A stretch of DNA of 64,000 nucleotides from UBA1426 sp050953365 (lineage in GTDB: Bacteria; Bacillota; Clostridia; Peptostreptococcales; Anaerovoracaceae), in the NCBI GenBank assembly GCA_050953365.1, contig JBMNMN010000002.1:496001-560000 (forward strand), read 5' to 3'. Below the pieces are notes generated by a model. That model had not been told where the DNA came from and did no database searches. It saw only the letters and a list, made by a program, of their open reading frames with translations. Below are positions 18,132-26,273 of this stretch, in pieces (the first letter of the stretch is position 1; each line of letters opens with the position of its first letter). The translations under genes were made by a program, and so were the position numbers.

Positions 18132-18200
18132 AAAAAAGCCGGTTACAAAAACAGGACCCCCGACTGAAAATACAGCCGGGGAGTTTGCTCTTGTGACCGG
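18132..18200 (-). terminator. Large nested hairpin with T-tract after the CNNM gene
   Basis: An outer stem pairs TTGTGACCGG (18191-18200) with CCGGTTACAA (18139-18148). An inner stem pairs CCCCGGCTG with CAGTCGGGG (18157-18181). Six Ts follow on the minus strand (18132-18137). This fits an intrinsic terminator separating the CNNM gene from spoIIIAA. The two-layer stem is bigger than a minimal terminator, so a regulated leader of spoIIIAA is a less likely alternative. Confidence 0.6.
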
Positions 18201-18238
18201 TCATAATTATTTTACCCGGGGATCTTGTCCCCATGGTC

Positions 18239-19588
18239 TTATTCTTGTTCCTTATACTCCTCTTTTGGAGTGATTGTAAGCCTTATTTTTTCGATTCTTC
18301 GATCTGTAACCGTTTCAATCTTAAAGGTCAGGTTGTCCACTGCAACGATGGGATATTCCGTCAGATCGCCGTCCGGAATTTCTCCCAGCTTTTCAAGGAG
18401 ATACCCTCCCAATGTTTCGCTGTTTTCAGACTCCAGATTCAGATCCAGATCTTCGTTCAAGTCATCCAAAGAGATAAGGCCGTCCAACAGATAGGTGTTT
18501 TCGTCAAGCTGTGTCAGTTCTTCTTCTTCCTCATCAAATTCATCGTCAATATCGCCTACTATTTCCTCTACCAGATCCTCCATTGTGACGATGCCGGAGA
18601 ACCCGCCGTATTCATCGATGAGAATGGCGATATGCTGCTTGCTGCTTTGAAGATCACGGAACAGGTCGTCTATGTTTTTGCTCTCGGGAACAAAATACGG
18701 TTTTCTCAATATTTCCCTAATGTTGACATTTTCAAATCCTACGGACCAAGCCGCGATCAAGTAATCCTTTATATTCAGGATGCCAATAATATTGTCGCTG
18801 TCTCCTTCATATACAGGAATACGGGAATATCTCAGCTCCATCAATTCATTGATGTATTTTTCCTGAGGGTCGTCAATATCAATAGTAAAAACATCGGTTC
18901 GCGGGGTCATTACTTCATAGGCAAGCTTATCATCAAAAGCAAATATGCTGTTGATCATTTTTGCGCCGTCTTCTTTTAAGAAACCTGTCTCCTGGCCAAC
19001 TTCCACCATGGACATGACCTCGTCTTCGGAAAACCCGTCCTGCTCATTGGTAGTCCGCTGTTTCGTCAATTTAAGAAGCACTGTCACGGATGCGGAAAGC
19101 AACCAGACAAAGGGCGCAGTAATTTTAGAAATGAAAATAATAGAACCTACGGTAAACCTGGCAATTTTCAGGGAATGCTGCAATGCCATACGCTTCGGAT
19201 ACAATTCCCCAAGAACAAGACTGAAATAGGAAAGAATCACGGTCACCAAGACCACTGCCACTTGTTTCGGATAGGGAATGACTTGAAGCTTACTGAGAAA
19301 ATCGGCAACATCATCGGCCATCCCTGTAGCGGCAAAGGCGCTGGCAAGAAAGCCCGCCAATGTGATAGCTACCTGAATTGTCGATAAGAAACGATTCGGC
19401 TGTTCCAAAAAATCAAGAATTTGTTTAGCCTTAGTATCCCCTTCTTGTGCCAGTACTTTTACTTTATTTCTGTTTACCGATACGATGGCCATCTCTGCCG
19501 ATGCAAAGTAGGCATTAATCAGAATCAACAGGGCAAGAATAAAAAGTTGAGAACCTACTGACATACTCGGGTCAGGGCTAGAATCCAT
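18239..19588 (-). CDS. CNNM/CorC-type transporter with CBS pair (hemolysin family)
   Basis: A 449-residue protein: a DUF21/CNNM membrane domain (about 1-200, with four helices and ANINAYFASAEMAIVSVNR-type start), two CBS domains (about 215-335, containing VMTPRTDVFTID and IDEYGGFSGIVTMEDLVEEIVGDI in separate pieces) and a C-terminal CorC_HlyC domain. Family members act in Mg2+ or Co2+ efflux rather than hemolysis. A GGAGG site lies 6 nt before the ATG. It is a single gene, separated from spoIIIAA by a terminator. Confidence 0.9.
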   Translation of the reverse strand: MDSSPDPSMSVGSQLFILALLILINAYFASAEMAIVSVNRNKVKVLAQEGDTKAKQILDFLEQPNRFLSTIQVAITLAGFLASAFAATGMADDVADFLSKLQVIPYPKQVAVVLVTVILSYFSLVLGELYPKRMALQHSLKIARFTVGSIIFISKITAPFVWLLSASVTVLLKLTKQRTTNEQDGFSEDEVMSMVEVGQETGFLKEDGAKMINSIFAFDDKLAYEVMTPRTDVFTIDIDDPQEKYINELMELRYSRIPVYEGDSDNIIGILNIKDYLIAAWSVGFENVNIREILRKPYFVPESKNIDDLFRDLQSSKQHIAILIDEYGGFSGIVTMEDLVEEIVGDIDDEFDEEEEELTQLDENTYLLDGLISLDDLNEDLDLNLESENSETLGGYLLEKLGEIPDGDLTEYPIVAVDNLTFKIETVTDRRIEKIRLTITPKEEYKEQE

Positions 19589-19647
19589 TAAACTTCCTCC
19601 TTATAGTACTAATACTCCTGATTGTTTATGGTTAAAATATTATACCA

Positions 19648-20871
19648 CTATTTGGGTTTGGAAACCATAAAATTTTCAAAAACCGGATGTATCGTCCGGA
19701 TTTTCACGATCTGTTGCGCATGGGGAGCGCTTTCAAGCAACTCACCGTTTTCATCCGTCATATAATCAAGAGTCTGCTCAAAGGGTTCGACTCCGGGTCC
19801 GAAAATCTCTATTCTGTCGCCAAGGGACATTTTATTTCGTTGCTCCACCGTTGCAAGCCGCGTTTCTTCATCGTACCCTATCACAAGGCCGGTGAAATCG
19901 TATTCCCTAATGTATTGACTACTTTCGTAGTTTTGGTCCGTTTCATCGGGTTTTCCAAAATAGAATCCCGTAGTGAATTTTCTATGGCTGGCCTTTTCGA
20001 TTTCTGTAAGCCAACTGTCACGGAAAACCCAATTTTCCCCTTCCCGCATATATGCATCGATGGCTTTTCGATATGCGCCGACAACCGCAGCTACATAGAA
20101 TATGCTCTTAACTCTGCCTTCAATCTTCAGGGAATTCACCCCGGCATTGATGAGTTTCGGCAGATAACGGATCATGCACAGGTCCTTTGAATTGAAAATA
20201 TATGTCCCCCGGCTATCTTCTTCAACGGGATAGTATTCACCGGGACGCTTTTCCTCTACGACATTGTAACGCCATCTGCAGGGATGAGCGCACTCGCCTC
20301 TGTTGGCATCCCTTCCGGCCATATAGTTGGAAAGTAGGCATCTCCCCGAATAAGATATACACATGGCTCCGTGAACAAAGGCTTCCAGTTCAAGCGCATC
20401 CGGTGTTTCATGCCTTATTTCGGATATTTCTTTTAACGAAAGTTCCCTTGCCAGCACGATGCGCTTTACTCCCTGTTTATGCCAGTAAAGGGCAGACAGC
20501 TTGTTTGTTGTATTTGCCTGGGTACTTAAATGCAGCTCCGCATCGGGACGGTTATCTCTCATCCATTGAAGTATCCCGGGATCCGAAACTATATATGCGT
20601 CGATGGGCAAATCTTTGATTTCATCCATATAGGCATAAAATTCCGGAAGGTCTTCATTATGAGCAAAGACATTAAGCGTAAGATAGAGCTTTTTGCCTTT
20701 TTCGTGGGCATAGGCAAGTCCTTCGGCCAACTGTTCCGTCGTAAAGTTGCGCGAAGCAGTACGAAGGCCAAATCGCTCTCCGCCGCAATAAACCGCATCC
20801 GCTCCGTAATCAATGGCAATTTTTAATTTTTCCAGATCTCCCGCAGGAGCTAGCAATTCGATTTTTTTCAT
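19648..20871 (-). CDS. Peptidase U32 family protein, tRNA 5-hydroxyuridine synthesis (TrhP-like)
   Basis: About 407 residues, with the U32 opening ELLAPAGDLEKLKIAIDYGADAVY in short recognisable blocks. The Cys-rich segment GAMCISYSGRCLLSN followed by GECAHPCRW is the likely iron-sulfur ligand set. In Bacillus subtilis, U32 proteins beside trmR hydroxylate U34 of tRNA. The same order (mltG, trmR-like, U32) is seen here, so that role is inferred. The ATG at 20871 is chosen because AAAGG is 7 nt upstream; the ATG at 20877 abuts that site. Only one U32 copy is present here, whereas Bacillus has two. Confidence 0.85.
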   Translation of the reverse strand: MKKIELLAPAGDLEKLKIAIDYGADAVYCGGERFGLRTASRNFTTEQLAEGLAYAHEKGKKLYLTLNVFAHNEDLPEFYAYMDEIKDLPIDAYIVSDPGILQWMRDNRPDAELHLSTQANTTNKLSALYWHKQGVKRIVLARELSLKEISEIRHETPDALELEAFVHGAMCISYSGRCLLSNYMAGRDANRGECAHPCRWRYNVVEEKRPGEYYPVEEDSRGTYIFNSKDLCMIRYLPKLINAGVNSLKIEGRVKSIFYVAAVVGAYRKAIDAYMREGENWVFRDSWLTEIEKASHRKFTTGFYFGKPDETDQNYESSQYIREYDFTGLVIGYDEETRLATVEQRNKMSLGDRIEIFGPGVEPFEQTLDYMTDENGELLESAPHAQQIVKIRTIHPVFENFMVSKPK

Positions 20872-20873
20872 AT

Positions 20874-21542
20874 TCATCCTTTTATGATACTGACGGCAAC
20901 CCCATCGCCAACAGGCAGAACCGTAGTCGTTACCTCCGGGATCTCAGTGATGTGCTTAAGATAAGCCCGCATGCGATTTACGATGGTCTTATTCCTCCGT
21001 ACATCAAGGTATTCATCTGCCGCCGTCATAGCTTTGTAAAGTATGTTATCCGCCACAATGATTGTGCCGGGGCCGCATAAATCCATACAAAGCTCCCAAA
21101 CTTCAAGATAATGTCCCTTCGCCCCGTCTATAAAAATAAAATCAAAGGGGGCAAACGGCTCCTTCCCAAGTTCCTCTCGAAGTATTTCCAGAGATGTTAA
21201 AGCATCTCCCTGCATCAATCGAATCCGATGGTCAAACCCGGCTTTTTCAAAGTTGACCATGGCTTCCTCACACAATTTTTCCTGCAACTCCAATGTAGTA
21301 ACATGTCCTACATTCCCGGACATGATAAAGCACAGCGCGGAATACCCGATTGCCGTACCGATTTCAAGCAGTCTTTCCGGTTTTTGTATCTGAAGTAGCG
21401 TTAATAGCAGCGTTTCAACTTCTTTGCCTATGATAGGAATATTCCGGGATTCAGCTTCTGTGCGGAGTCGGTGGAGAAAAGGGTTCAAGGGCTTATAAAG
21501 CCCTTGGATGTATTCGCTTACTTTTTTATCTGTGATTTCCAT
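20874..21542 (-). CDS. O-methyltransferase, TrmR-like (tRNA 5-hydroxyuridine methyltransferase)
   Basis: A SAM-dependent methyltransferase of the caffeoyl-CoA OMT family. SAM motif I is LLEIGTAIGYSALCF near residue 60 and FDFIFIDGAKGHYLEVWE lies near residue 135. Position between mltG and a U32 protein matches B. subtilis yrrM (trmR), which methylates ho5U34 to mo5U34. The ATG at 21542 is preferred to an in-frame TTG at 21563 that overlaps mltG. Neither has a clear ribosome site, so coupling to mltG is likely. Confidence 0.82.
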   Translation of the reverse strand: MEITDKKVSEYIQGLYKPLNPFLHRLRTEAESRNIPIIGKEVETLLLTLLQIQKPERLLEIGTAIGYSALCFIMSGNVGHVTTLELQEKLCEEAMVNFEKAGFDHRIRLMQGDALTSLEILREELGKEPFAPFDFIFIDGAKGHYLEVWELCMDLCGPGTIIVADNILYKAMTAADEYLDVRRNKTIVNRMRAYLKHITEIPEVTTTVLPVGDGVAVSIIKG

Positions 21543-21555
21543 AATAATATTATTG

Positions 21556-22587
21556 TTAATCAATATATTTCGCTTTGTTACGCAAATGCTCCTCGTAGGT
21601 TACAGAAAAGACATGGGATCCGTCACCTTTTGCGAGGAAATACAGGTAATCCGTTTCTTCCGGCCATAGTGCCGCATTGATGGATTCGATGCCCGGGGAG
21701 CAAATCGGTGTGGGAGGCAGTCCTTTTATTATATATGTATTGTAAGGAGATTGAATCTGTGTATCCGCAATACTTAAAACCGGTTTCTGCTCACCCAGTA
21801 TATATTGAACCGTTGCGCAGGATTGAAGCGGCATGCCGATCTCCAATCGCCGGTAGAAAACGCCCGCAATTACCGGCCGGTCTTCGGATACCACAGCCTC
21901 TCTTTCAATAATGGAGGCCAGGATCATAACTTCCCTAAGATCCAGCTCTAACTCCTCTAAACGCTGTATGTGTTTCTCCGTAAACACCTTGTTGAATTGT
22001 GAAAGCATCTTGTCGATGATTTCATGTTCTGTTGCGTTTACGAAAATCTCATAGGTCTCCGGATACAGATATCCTTCCAGCCTATTATCTCCCTTTTCAA
22101 GACCCGATAAAAACCAATAATCAAACTCACCTTCCCGTATCTCTCTAAAGAAGGCTTCTCTATCGATGAGTCCCTGCGATTCCAACGCATCGGCAACTCT
22201 TTTTAAGTCATAACCCTCGGGTATGGTAAAACGGGTCGTGCTGTCACGACCAGCCAGAAGATGCTCAATAATTTCATCCATGCTCATCCCGGGGCTCAAA
22301 TAGTATTCGCCGGCTCTGTACTTTCCGTCATAGCCGGCTAATTTGGTTTTCAGCCGAAACACAGAAGAATTCGAAATCAAGCCATGGGATTCCAGAATTT
22401 CACCGATGCCGCTGGTACTCGTGCCCCTGGGCACTGTAACCAACACCGTTTCCGTATTGCCGGGATCATAAGGCCCGCTGCCCTTGCTGAGCCAAAGGGT
22501 AAAGAGCATCGCGCCCAGCAAGGCTATCAACAGGACCACAATTAACACAAAAAATATAAATCTTCGTTTACTTTTGATTCGAATCAT
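21556..22587 (-). CDS. mltG: Endolytic murein transglycosylase MltG (YceG-like)
   Basis: A 343-residue inner-membrane enzyme that cleaves nascent glycan strands. A membrane helix spans about 10-32 (FIFFVLIVVLLIALLGAML), followed by a LysM-like region (VTVPRGTSTSGIGEIL) and the YceG catalytic domain with ILASIIEREAV, which contains the catalytic Glu near residue 222. A GAGG site precedes the ATG. It begins a tRNA-modification and wall block shared with Bacillus. Confidence 0.94.
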   Translation of the reverse strand: MIRIKSKRRFIFFVLIVVLLIALLGAMLFTLWLSKGSGPYDPGNTETVLVTVPRGTSTSGIGEILESHGLISNSSVFRLKTKLAGYDGKYRAGEYYLSPGMSMDEIIEHLLAGRDSTTRFTIPEGYDLKRVADALESQGLIDREAFFREIREGEFDYWFLSGLEKGDNRLEGYLYPETYEIFVNATEHEIIDKMLSQFNKVFTEKHIQRLEELELDLREVMILASIIEREAVVSEDRPVIAGVFYRRLEIGMPLQSCATVQYILGEQKPVLSIADTQIQSPYNTYIIKGLPPTPICSPGIESINAALWPEETDYLYFLAKGDGSHVFSVTYEEHLRNKAKYID

Positions 22588-22600
22588 TTTAGCCTCAGGG

Positions 22601-23164
22601 CTATTCCTTGGAACGGGACAAATATTCGCCGGTTCTGGTATCGATTTGGATTACTTCACCCACTTCTATGAAGATGGGCACCTGAATCACGGCTCCCGTT
22701 TCAACTGTAGCTGCTTTTGTTACATTCGTTGCCGTATCACCCTTTACACCGGGTTCTGTTTCAATTACTTTAAGATGTACGAAATTTGGAGGTTCAACAG
22801 AAAAAGCATTTCCTTTGTAGAACTTGATGGTAGCCGCGTCGTTTTCCCGGATGTATTGCATCGCATCTTCTACTTGGTCTGCCATCAGAGGCACTTGCTC
22901 GTAAGTCTCTTGATCCATAAAGTAATACAGTTCGCCATCGGTATAAAGATATTGCATCTGCTTTGTTTCAATATGCGCCTTTGGGAACTTGTCATTGGGG
23001 TTAAACGCTTCTTCTCTTGTCGCTCCTGTAAGTATGTTCTTGTACTTCGTTCTAACGAAGGCAGCACCCTTTCCGGGCTTTACGTGCTGAAAATCCAGAA
23101 CAATGTGCGGCTCTCCGTTAATTTCGAAGGTAATGCCTTTTCTAAAATCGCTTGCATAAATCAT
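22601..23164 (-). CDS. efp: Elongation factor P
   Basis: A 187-residue translation factor that relieves ribosome stalling at polyproline. Three beta-barrel domains are evident. The KOW-like N-terminal domain carries the modification-loop Lys in VKPGKGAAFVRTKYKN near residue 31. The C-terminal signature DTRTGEYLSR is present. A GGAGG site precedes the ATG. The stop is UAG, followed two codons later by UGA. Confidence 0.97.
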   Translation of the reverse strand: MIYASDFRKGITFEINGEPHIVLDFQHVKPGKGAAFVRTKYKNILTGATREEAFNPNDKFPKAHIETKQMQYLYTDGELYYFMDQETYEQVPLMADQVEDAMQYIRENDAATIKFYKGNAFSVEPPNFVHLKVIETEPGVKGDTATNVTKAATVETGAVIQVPIFIEVGEVIQIDTRTGEYLSRSKE

Positions 23165-23187
23165 CGATGTATTCCTCCAAAATAAGT

Positions 23188-24246
23188 TTATATAATTACC
23201 AGTTCTTTATCTGATTTTACCAGATTTATTATACCCGAAGCTGTAACGATTGCCAAGTCTTCAATGCGTACGCCAAATTTTTTAGGAAGATAGATTCCCG
23301 GCTCAACGGTTACCACCATATTCTCCTTAAGAACTTCCTCACTTCTTGCATTTAGTGTTGGCGCTTCATGTATCTCAAGACCGACACCGTGACCGGTACC
23401 GTGTCCAAAATAAGCTCCGTAGCCTCGGTCTGCGATGATGTCACGACACACTCTATCCGCCTCTTTGCAGGAAAGCCCGGAACGAATTGCATTGCAGCCG
23501 GCTTTTTGGGCTTCCAAAACAATGTTGTAAATTTCTTTCTGCTCGGTTGTTACACTGCCCAAAGCTACCGTTCGAGTCATATCCGAGCAGTAACCGTCTA
23601 CGATACAGCCAAAATCCATGGTGACAAAATCCCCATTTTCCAGCCTTTTTTCAGAAGGCACACCATGAGGAAGGGATGTTCTCACACCGGAAACCAGGAT
23701 TGTATCGAAAGACAGAGCTTGTGCGCCGTGGCTGCGCAAAAACATCTCCAACTCAAAAGCAGCTTCTGTCTCCGTTAATCCGGGCCTAAGGTAGTTCAAC
23801 ATATGGATAAAGGCCATATCCGCAATTTGCTGGGCTTTCTTGATGGACTTAAGTTCGGAGTCATCTTTTATAACCCTTACGCCTTCAATGATTCCGTCCC
23901 CGGAAACAAAGGCGCAGCCGACTTTTTCCTCCAGTTGTTTAAACTCTGCGTACGTGAGAGAGCTGTCCTCAATGGCCAGTTCCTTTATATCAAGTTCCTT
24001 CAGAAAAGTGTACAGCGTAACGTCATGATCCGTCAACACCACGTGATACAGAGGTGCCAACTCCCCCGCAGCTTCTATGTAGCGGAAATCCGTCAGCAAG
24101 TAGTTTGTATCTGCCGTAATAACAAGTTGACAATTCGAGGAGTGAAATCCTGTAAGATAGATTTGGTTTTCCGATTTCGTTACCAACAGAGCTTCAATGC
24201 CCTTGGCCGCCATGGCCTCTTTTATTTTTTTTAGTCTATTCTGCAT
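23188..24246 (-). CDS. M24-family Xaa-Pro aminopeptidase
   Basis: A 352-residue cytosolic metallopeptidase. A creatinase-like N-terminal domain (1-125) precedes the pita-bread domain, whose metal ligands are visible: MDFGCIVDGYCSDMTR (two Asp), GHGTGHGVGLEIHEAP (His), VTVEPGIYL (Glu) and VRIEDL (Glu). The ATG at 24246 is chosen over one at 24267 because GGATGGG lies just upstream and the length then matches Bacillus YqhT. It overlaps the ylbF-like gene end by 11 nt. Confidence 0.92.
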   Translation of the reverse strand: MQNRLKKIKEAMAAKGIEALLVTKSENQIYLTGFHSSNCQLVITADTNYLLTDFRYIEAAGELAPLYHVVLTDHDVTLYTFLKELDIKELAIEDSSLTYAEFKQLEEKVGCAFVSGDGIIEGVRVIKDDSELKSIKKAQQIADMAFIHMLNYLRPGLTETEAAFELEMFLRSHGAQALSFDTILVSGVRTSLPHGVPSEKRLENGDFVTMDFGCIVDGYCSDMTRTVALGSVTTEQKEIYNIVLEAQKAGCNAIRSGLSCKEADRVCRDIIADRGYGAYFGHGTGHGVGLEIHEAPTLNARSEEVLKENMVVTVEPGIYLPKKFGVRIEDLAIVTASGIINLVKSDKELVII

Positions 24247-24577
24247 TTGGTCCCATCCTGACTGCATCCTGCACTATTTTCCACACTGAAGAAAACATCA
24301 TGGTAAATGCAAATTCCGCTTGGAGATATTGCGCAGCCAAAGGATCCTTCATCAAGATCTGCGCCAGATTTTGAATCTGCTCTCCCATGGTTGTATCGCT
24401 TTCCTGTCCCAACATCTGCTGGGCCTGCATCTGAAATTGCTTCTCCTGAAAGTCGTTGAGGCTGGCTGCCAGTTCCTCATTTTCAGAGACCTTTGCTTTC
24501 AGCTCCATGTAGTTTTTGTACTCATTGGATTCTTTCAGAGCTCTTGCCAATGCATGCGCATGATCGTACACGTTCAT
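24236..24577 (-). CDS. YlbF/YmcA family protein
   Basis: A 113-residue helical protein with the family pattern YDHAHALARALKESNEY, then a Gln-rich stretch (EKQFQMQAQQML). Bacillus relatives YlbF and YmcA form an Fe-S complex with YaaT that steers RNase Y, but they carry conserved Cys residues that are absent here. The ATG at 24577 has a GGAGG site and follows the RNase J stop by one base. Adjacency to RNase J suggests an RNA-processing role, which is inferred. Confidence 0.8.
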   Translation of the reverse strand: MNVYDHAHALARALKESNEYKNYMELKAKVSENEELAASLNDFQEKQFQMQAQQMLGQESDTTMGEQIQNLAQILMKDPLAAQYLQAEFAFTMMFSSVWKIVQDAVRMGPNAE

Positions 24578-24578
24578 G

Positions 24579-26258
24579 TCAAACCTCCATAAATATCGGT
24601 AAAATAACCGGATTTCGCTTCGTCTGTTGATAGATGTAATTCTGGAGATCATTTCGCACGGCATTTTTCATCGATCCCCAATCCTTCATATTCTCCTGCT
24701 GACACTTATAGAGACATTCTTCTGCAACTTTACGGGCGGATTCAATCAAATCTTCAGACTCTCTGACATACACAAAACCTCTCGATATGATATCCGGACC
24801 CGAGCAGATGACCCCCGTAGCCTTATCGATAGCGGCCACCACAATGATAAGACCGCTTTCCGATAGCAGTTTTCTATCTCTAAGCACAATGTTGCCCACA
24901 TCCCCGACTCCCAAGCCGTCAACAAATACAGGGTTGCAAGGCACGGTTTCTTTCTTTTTTTCCACCTTATTCTTTCTCAGACTGAGGATCTCTCCGTTGG
25001 TGAGAATAAAAATATGATCCTTCGGCATGCCCAAATTTTCTGCAATCATTGCATGTCTGCGGAGATGGCGGTATTCACCGTGAACGGGCATGAAATATTT
25101 CGGTTTAATGAGGGATTGAATCAGCTTCAACTCCTCTTCCGAAGCATGACCTGAAACGTGAATGTCCGCAATATCGGAATAGATCACTTCCGCTCCCCGC
25201 TCAAAAAGCCGGTTCACTACATTGGAAACGGTTTTTTCATTTCCGGGAACTGGCGTAGATGAGAGGATGACCACGTCTCCTTTTTTTATCTGAACTGCTT
25301 TGTGATCGTTCGTTGCCATTCTGGCCAAGGCTGACATGGGCTCTCCCTGACTTCCCGTAGTGATAATAACCAACTCGGAATCCTTGATATTTTTAGCCTT
25401 GTTAATATCTACAAGGGTCTTATCCGGAATCTTCAAATATCCTATTTCCTTGGCGATGTTCACCACATTGATCATGCTTCTTCCGGATATGGCTACCTTC
25501 CGATTGAACATGACAGCCGTGTCGATGATCCTTTGGACACGGTGCACGTTGGAAGAGAAGGTGGCAATAATAATTCGGCTGGTGCAATTGCGGAAAATAT
25601 TTTCCAAGGTTGTTCCCACCGTACTTTCGGAGGGTGTATATCCTTTTCTTTCCGCATTTGTGCTATCCGCAAGCATCAGCAGCACGCCCTTTTCTCCGAT
25701 TTTGGCAAGGCGTTGGAAGTCAATAGGTTCTCCATGAAGCGGCGTGTAATCGATTTTGAAATCTCCTGTATGGAAGATTACCCCTGCCGGTGTATCAATG
25801 GCCAAGCAAATGGAGTCCGCAATGGAGTGTGTCGTGCGGATAGCTTCAATTTTAAATTCTCCGATCTTGAAAGTCTGCCCTGCCTTTATGGTATTTAACT
25901 TTGCTTTGAGAGCGTGCTCCTTTAATTTGTTTTCTACCAGCCCTAAAGTCAGTTTGGTTCCGTAAATAGGTACATCCACTGTCTTTAACAAATACGGGAT
26001 GGCTCCGATGTGATCCTCATGTCCGTGGGTTAGGATCATACCCCTCAGTTTTTCCCTGTTTTTTTCCAAATAACTGAAGTCCGGAATTACAATATCAATG
26101 CCGAACATCTCGTCATCAGGGAAGGATAAGCCGCAGTCAATAATCAGGATGTCATTCTTATACTCAAGGACGGTCAAATTTTTACCGATCTCATTTAAAC
26201 CACCCAAAGGAATGAGCTTGACTCCTTGGCTTTCCTTTAGATTTTCAGTTAATCTCAA
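24579..26258 (-). CDS. rnj: Ribonuclease J
   Basis: A 559-residue metallo-beta-lactamase / beta-CASP nuclease with 5'-3' exonuclease and endonuclease activity in mRNA decay and rRNA maturation. Metal motif LTHGHEDHIGAIPYLL lies near residue 77, HTGDFKID near 165 and the SGHASEEELK beta-CASP motif near 370. The C-terminal domain begins about residue 450. The start is read as TTG at 26258 with AAAGGA 9 nt upstream; an ATG nearby in another frame is closed by a stop after six codons. Confidence 0.95.
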   Translation of the reverse strand: MRLTENLKESQGVKLIPLGGLNEIGKNLTVLEYKNDILIIDCGLSFPDDEMFGIDIVIPDFSYLEKNREKLRGMILTHGHEDHIGAIPYLLKTVDVPIYGTKLTLGLVENKLKEHALKAKLNTIKAGQTFKIGEFKIEAIRTTHSIADSICLAIDTPAGVIFHTGDFKIDYTPLHGEPIDFQRLAKIGEKGVLLMLADSTNAERKGYTPSESTVGTTLENIFRNCTSRIIIATFSSNVHRVQRIIDTAVMFNRKVAISGRSMINVVNIAKEIGYLKIPDKTLVDINKAKNIKDSELVIITTGSQGEPMSALARMATNDHKAVQIKKGDVVILSSTPVPGNEKTVSNVVNRLFERGAEVIYSDIADIHVSGHASEEELKLIQSLIKPKYFMPVHGEYRHLRRHAMIAENLGMPKDHIFILTNGEILSLRKNKVEKKKETVPCNPVFVDGLGVGDVGNIVLRDRKLLSESGLIIVVAAIDKATGVICSGPDIISRGFVYVRESEDLIESARKVAEECLYKCQQENMKDWGSMKNAVRNDLQNYIYQQTKRNPVILPIFMEV

Positions 26259-26273
26259 ATTCCATTTTCCTTT

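Noticed and set aside
18132..18200. c-di-GMP (GEMM) riboswitch
   Set aside because: A GCAAAC segment is suggestive, but the conserved GGGACGCAAAGC part is absent; terminator is the simpler call.
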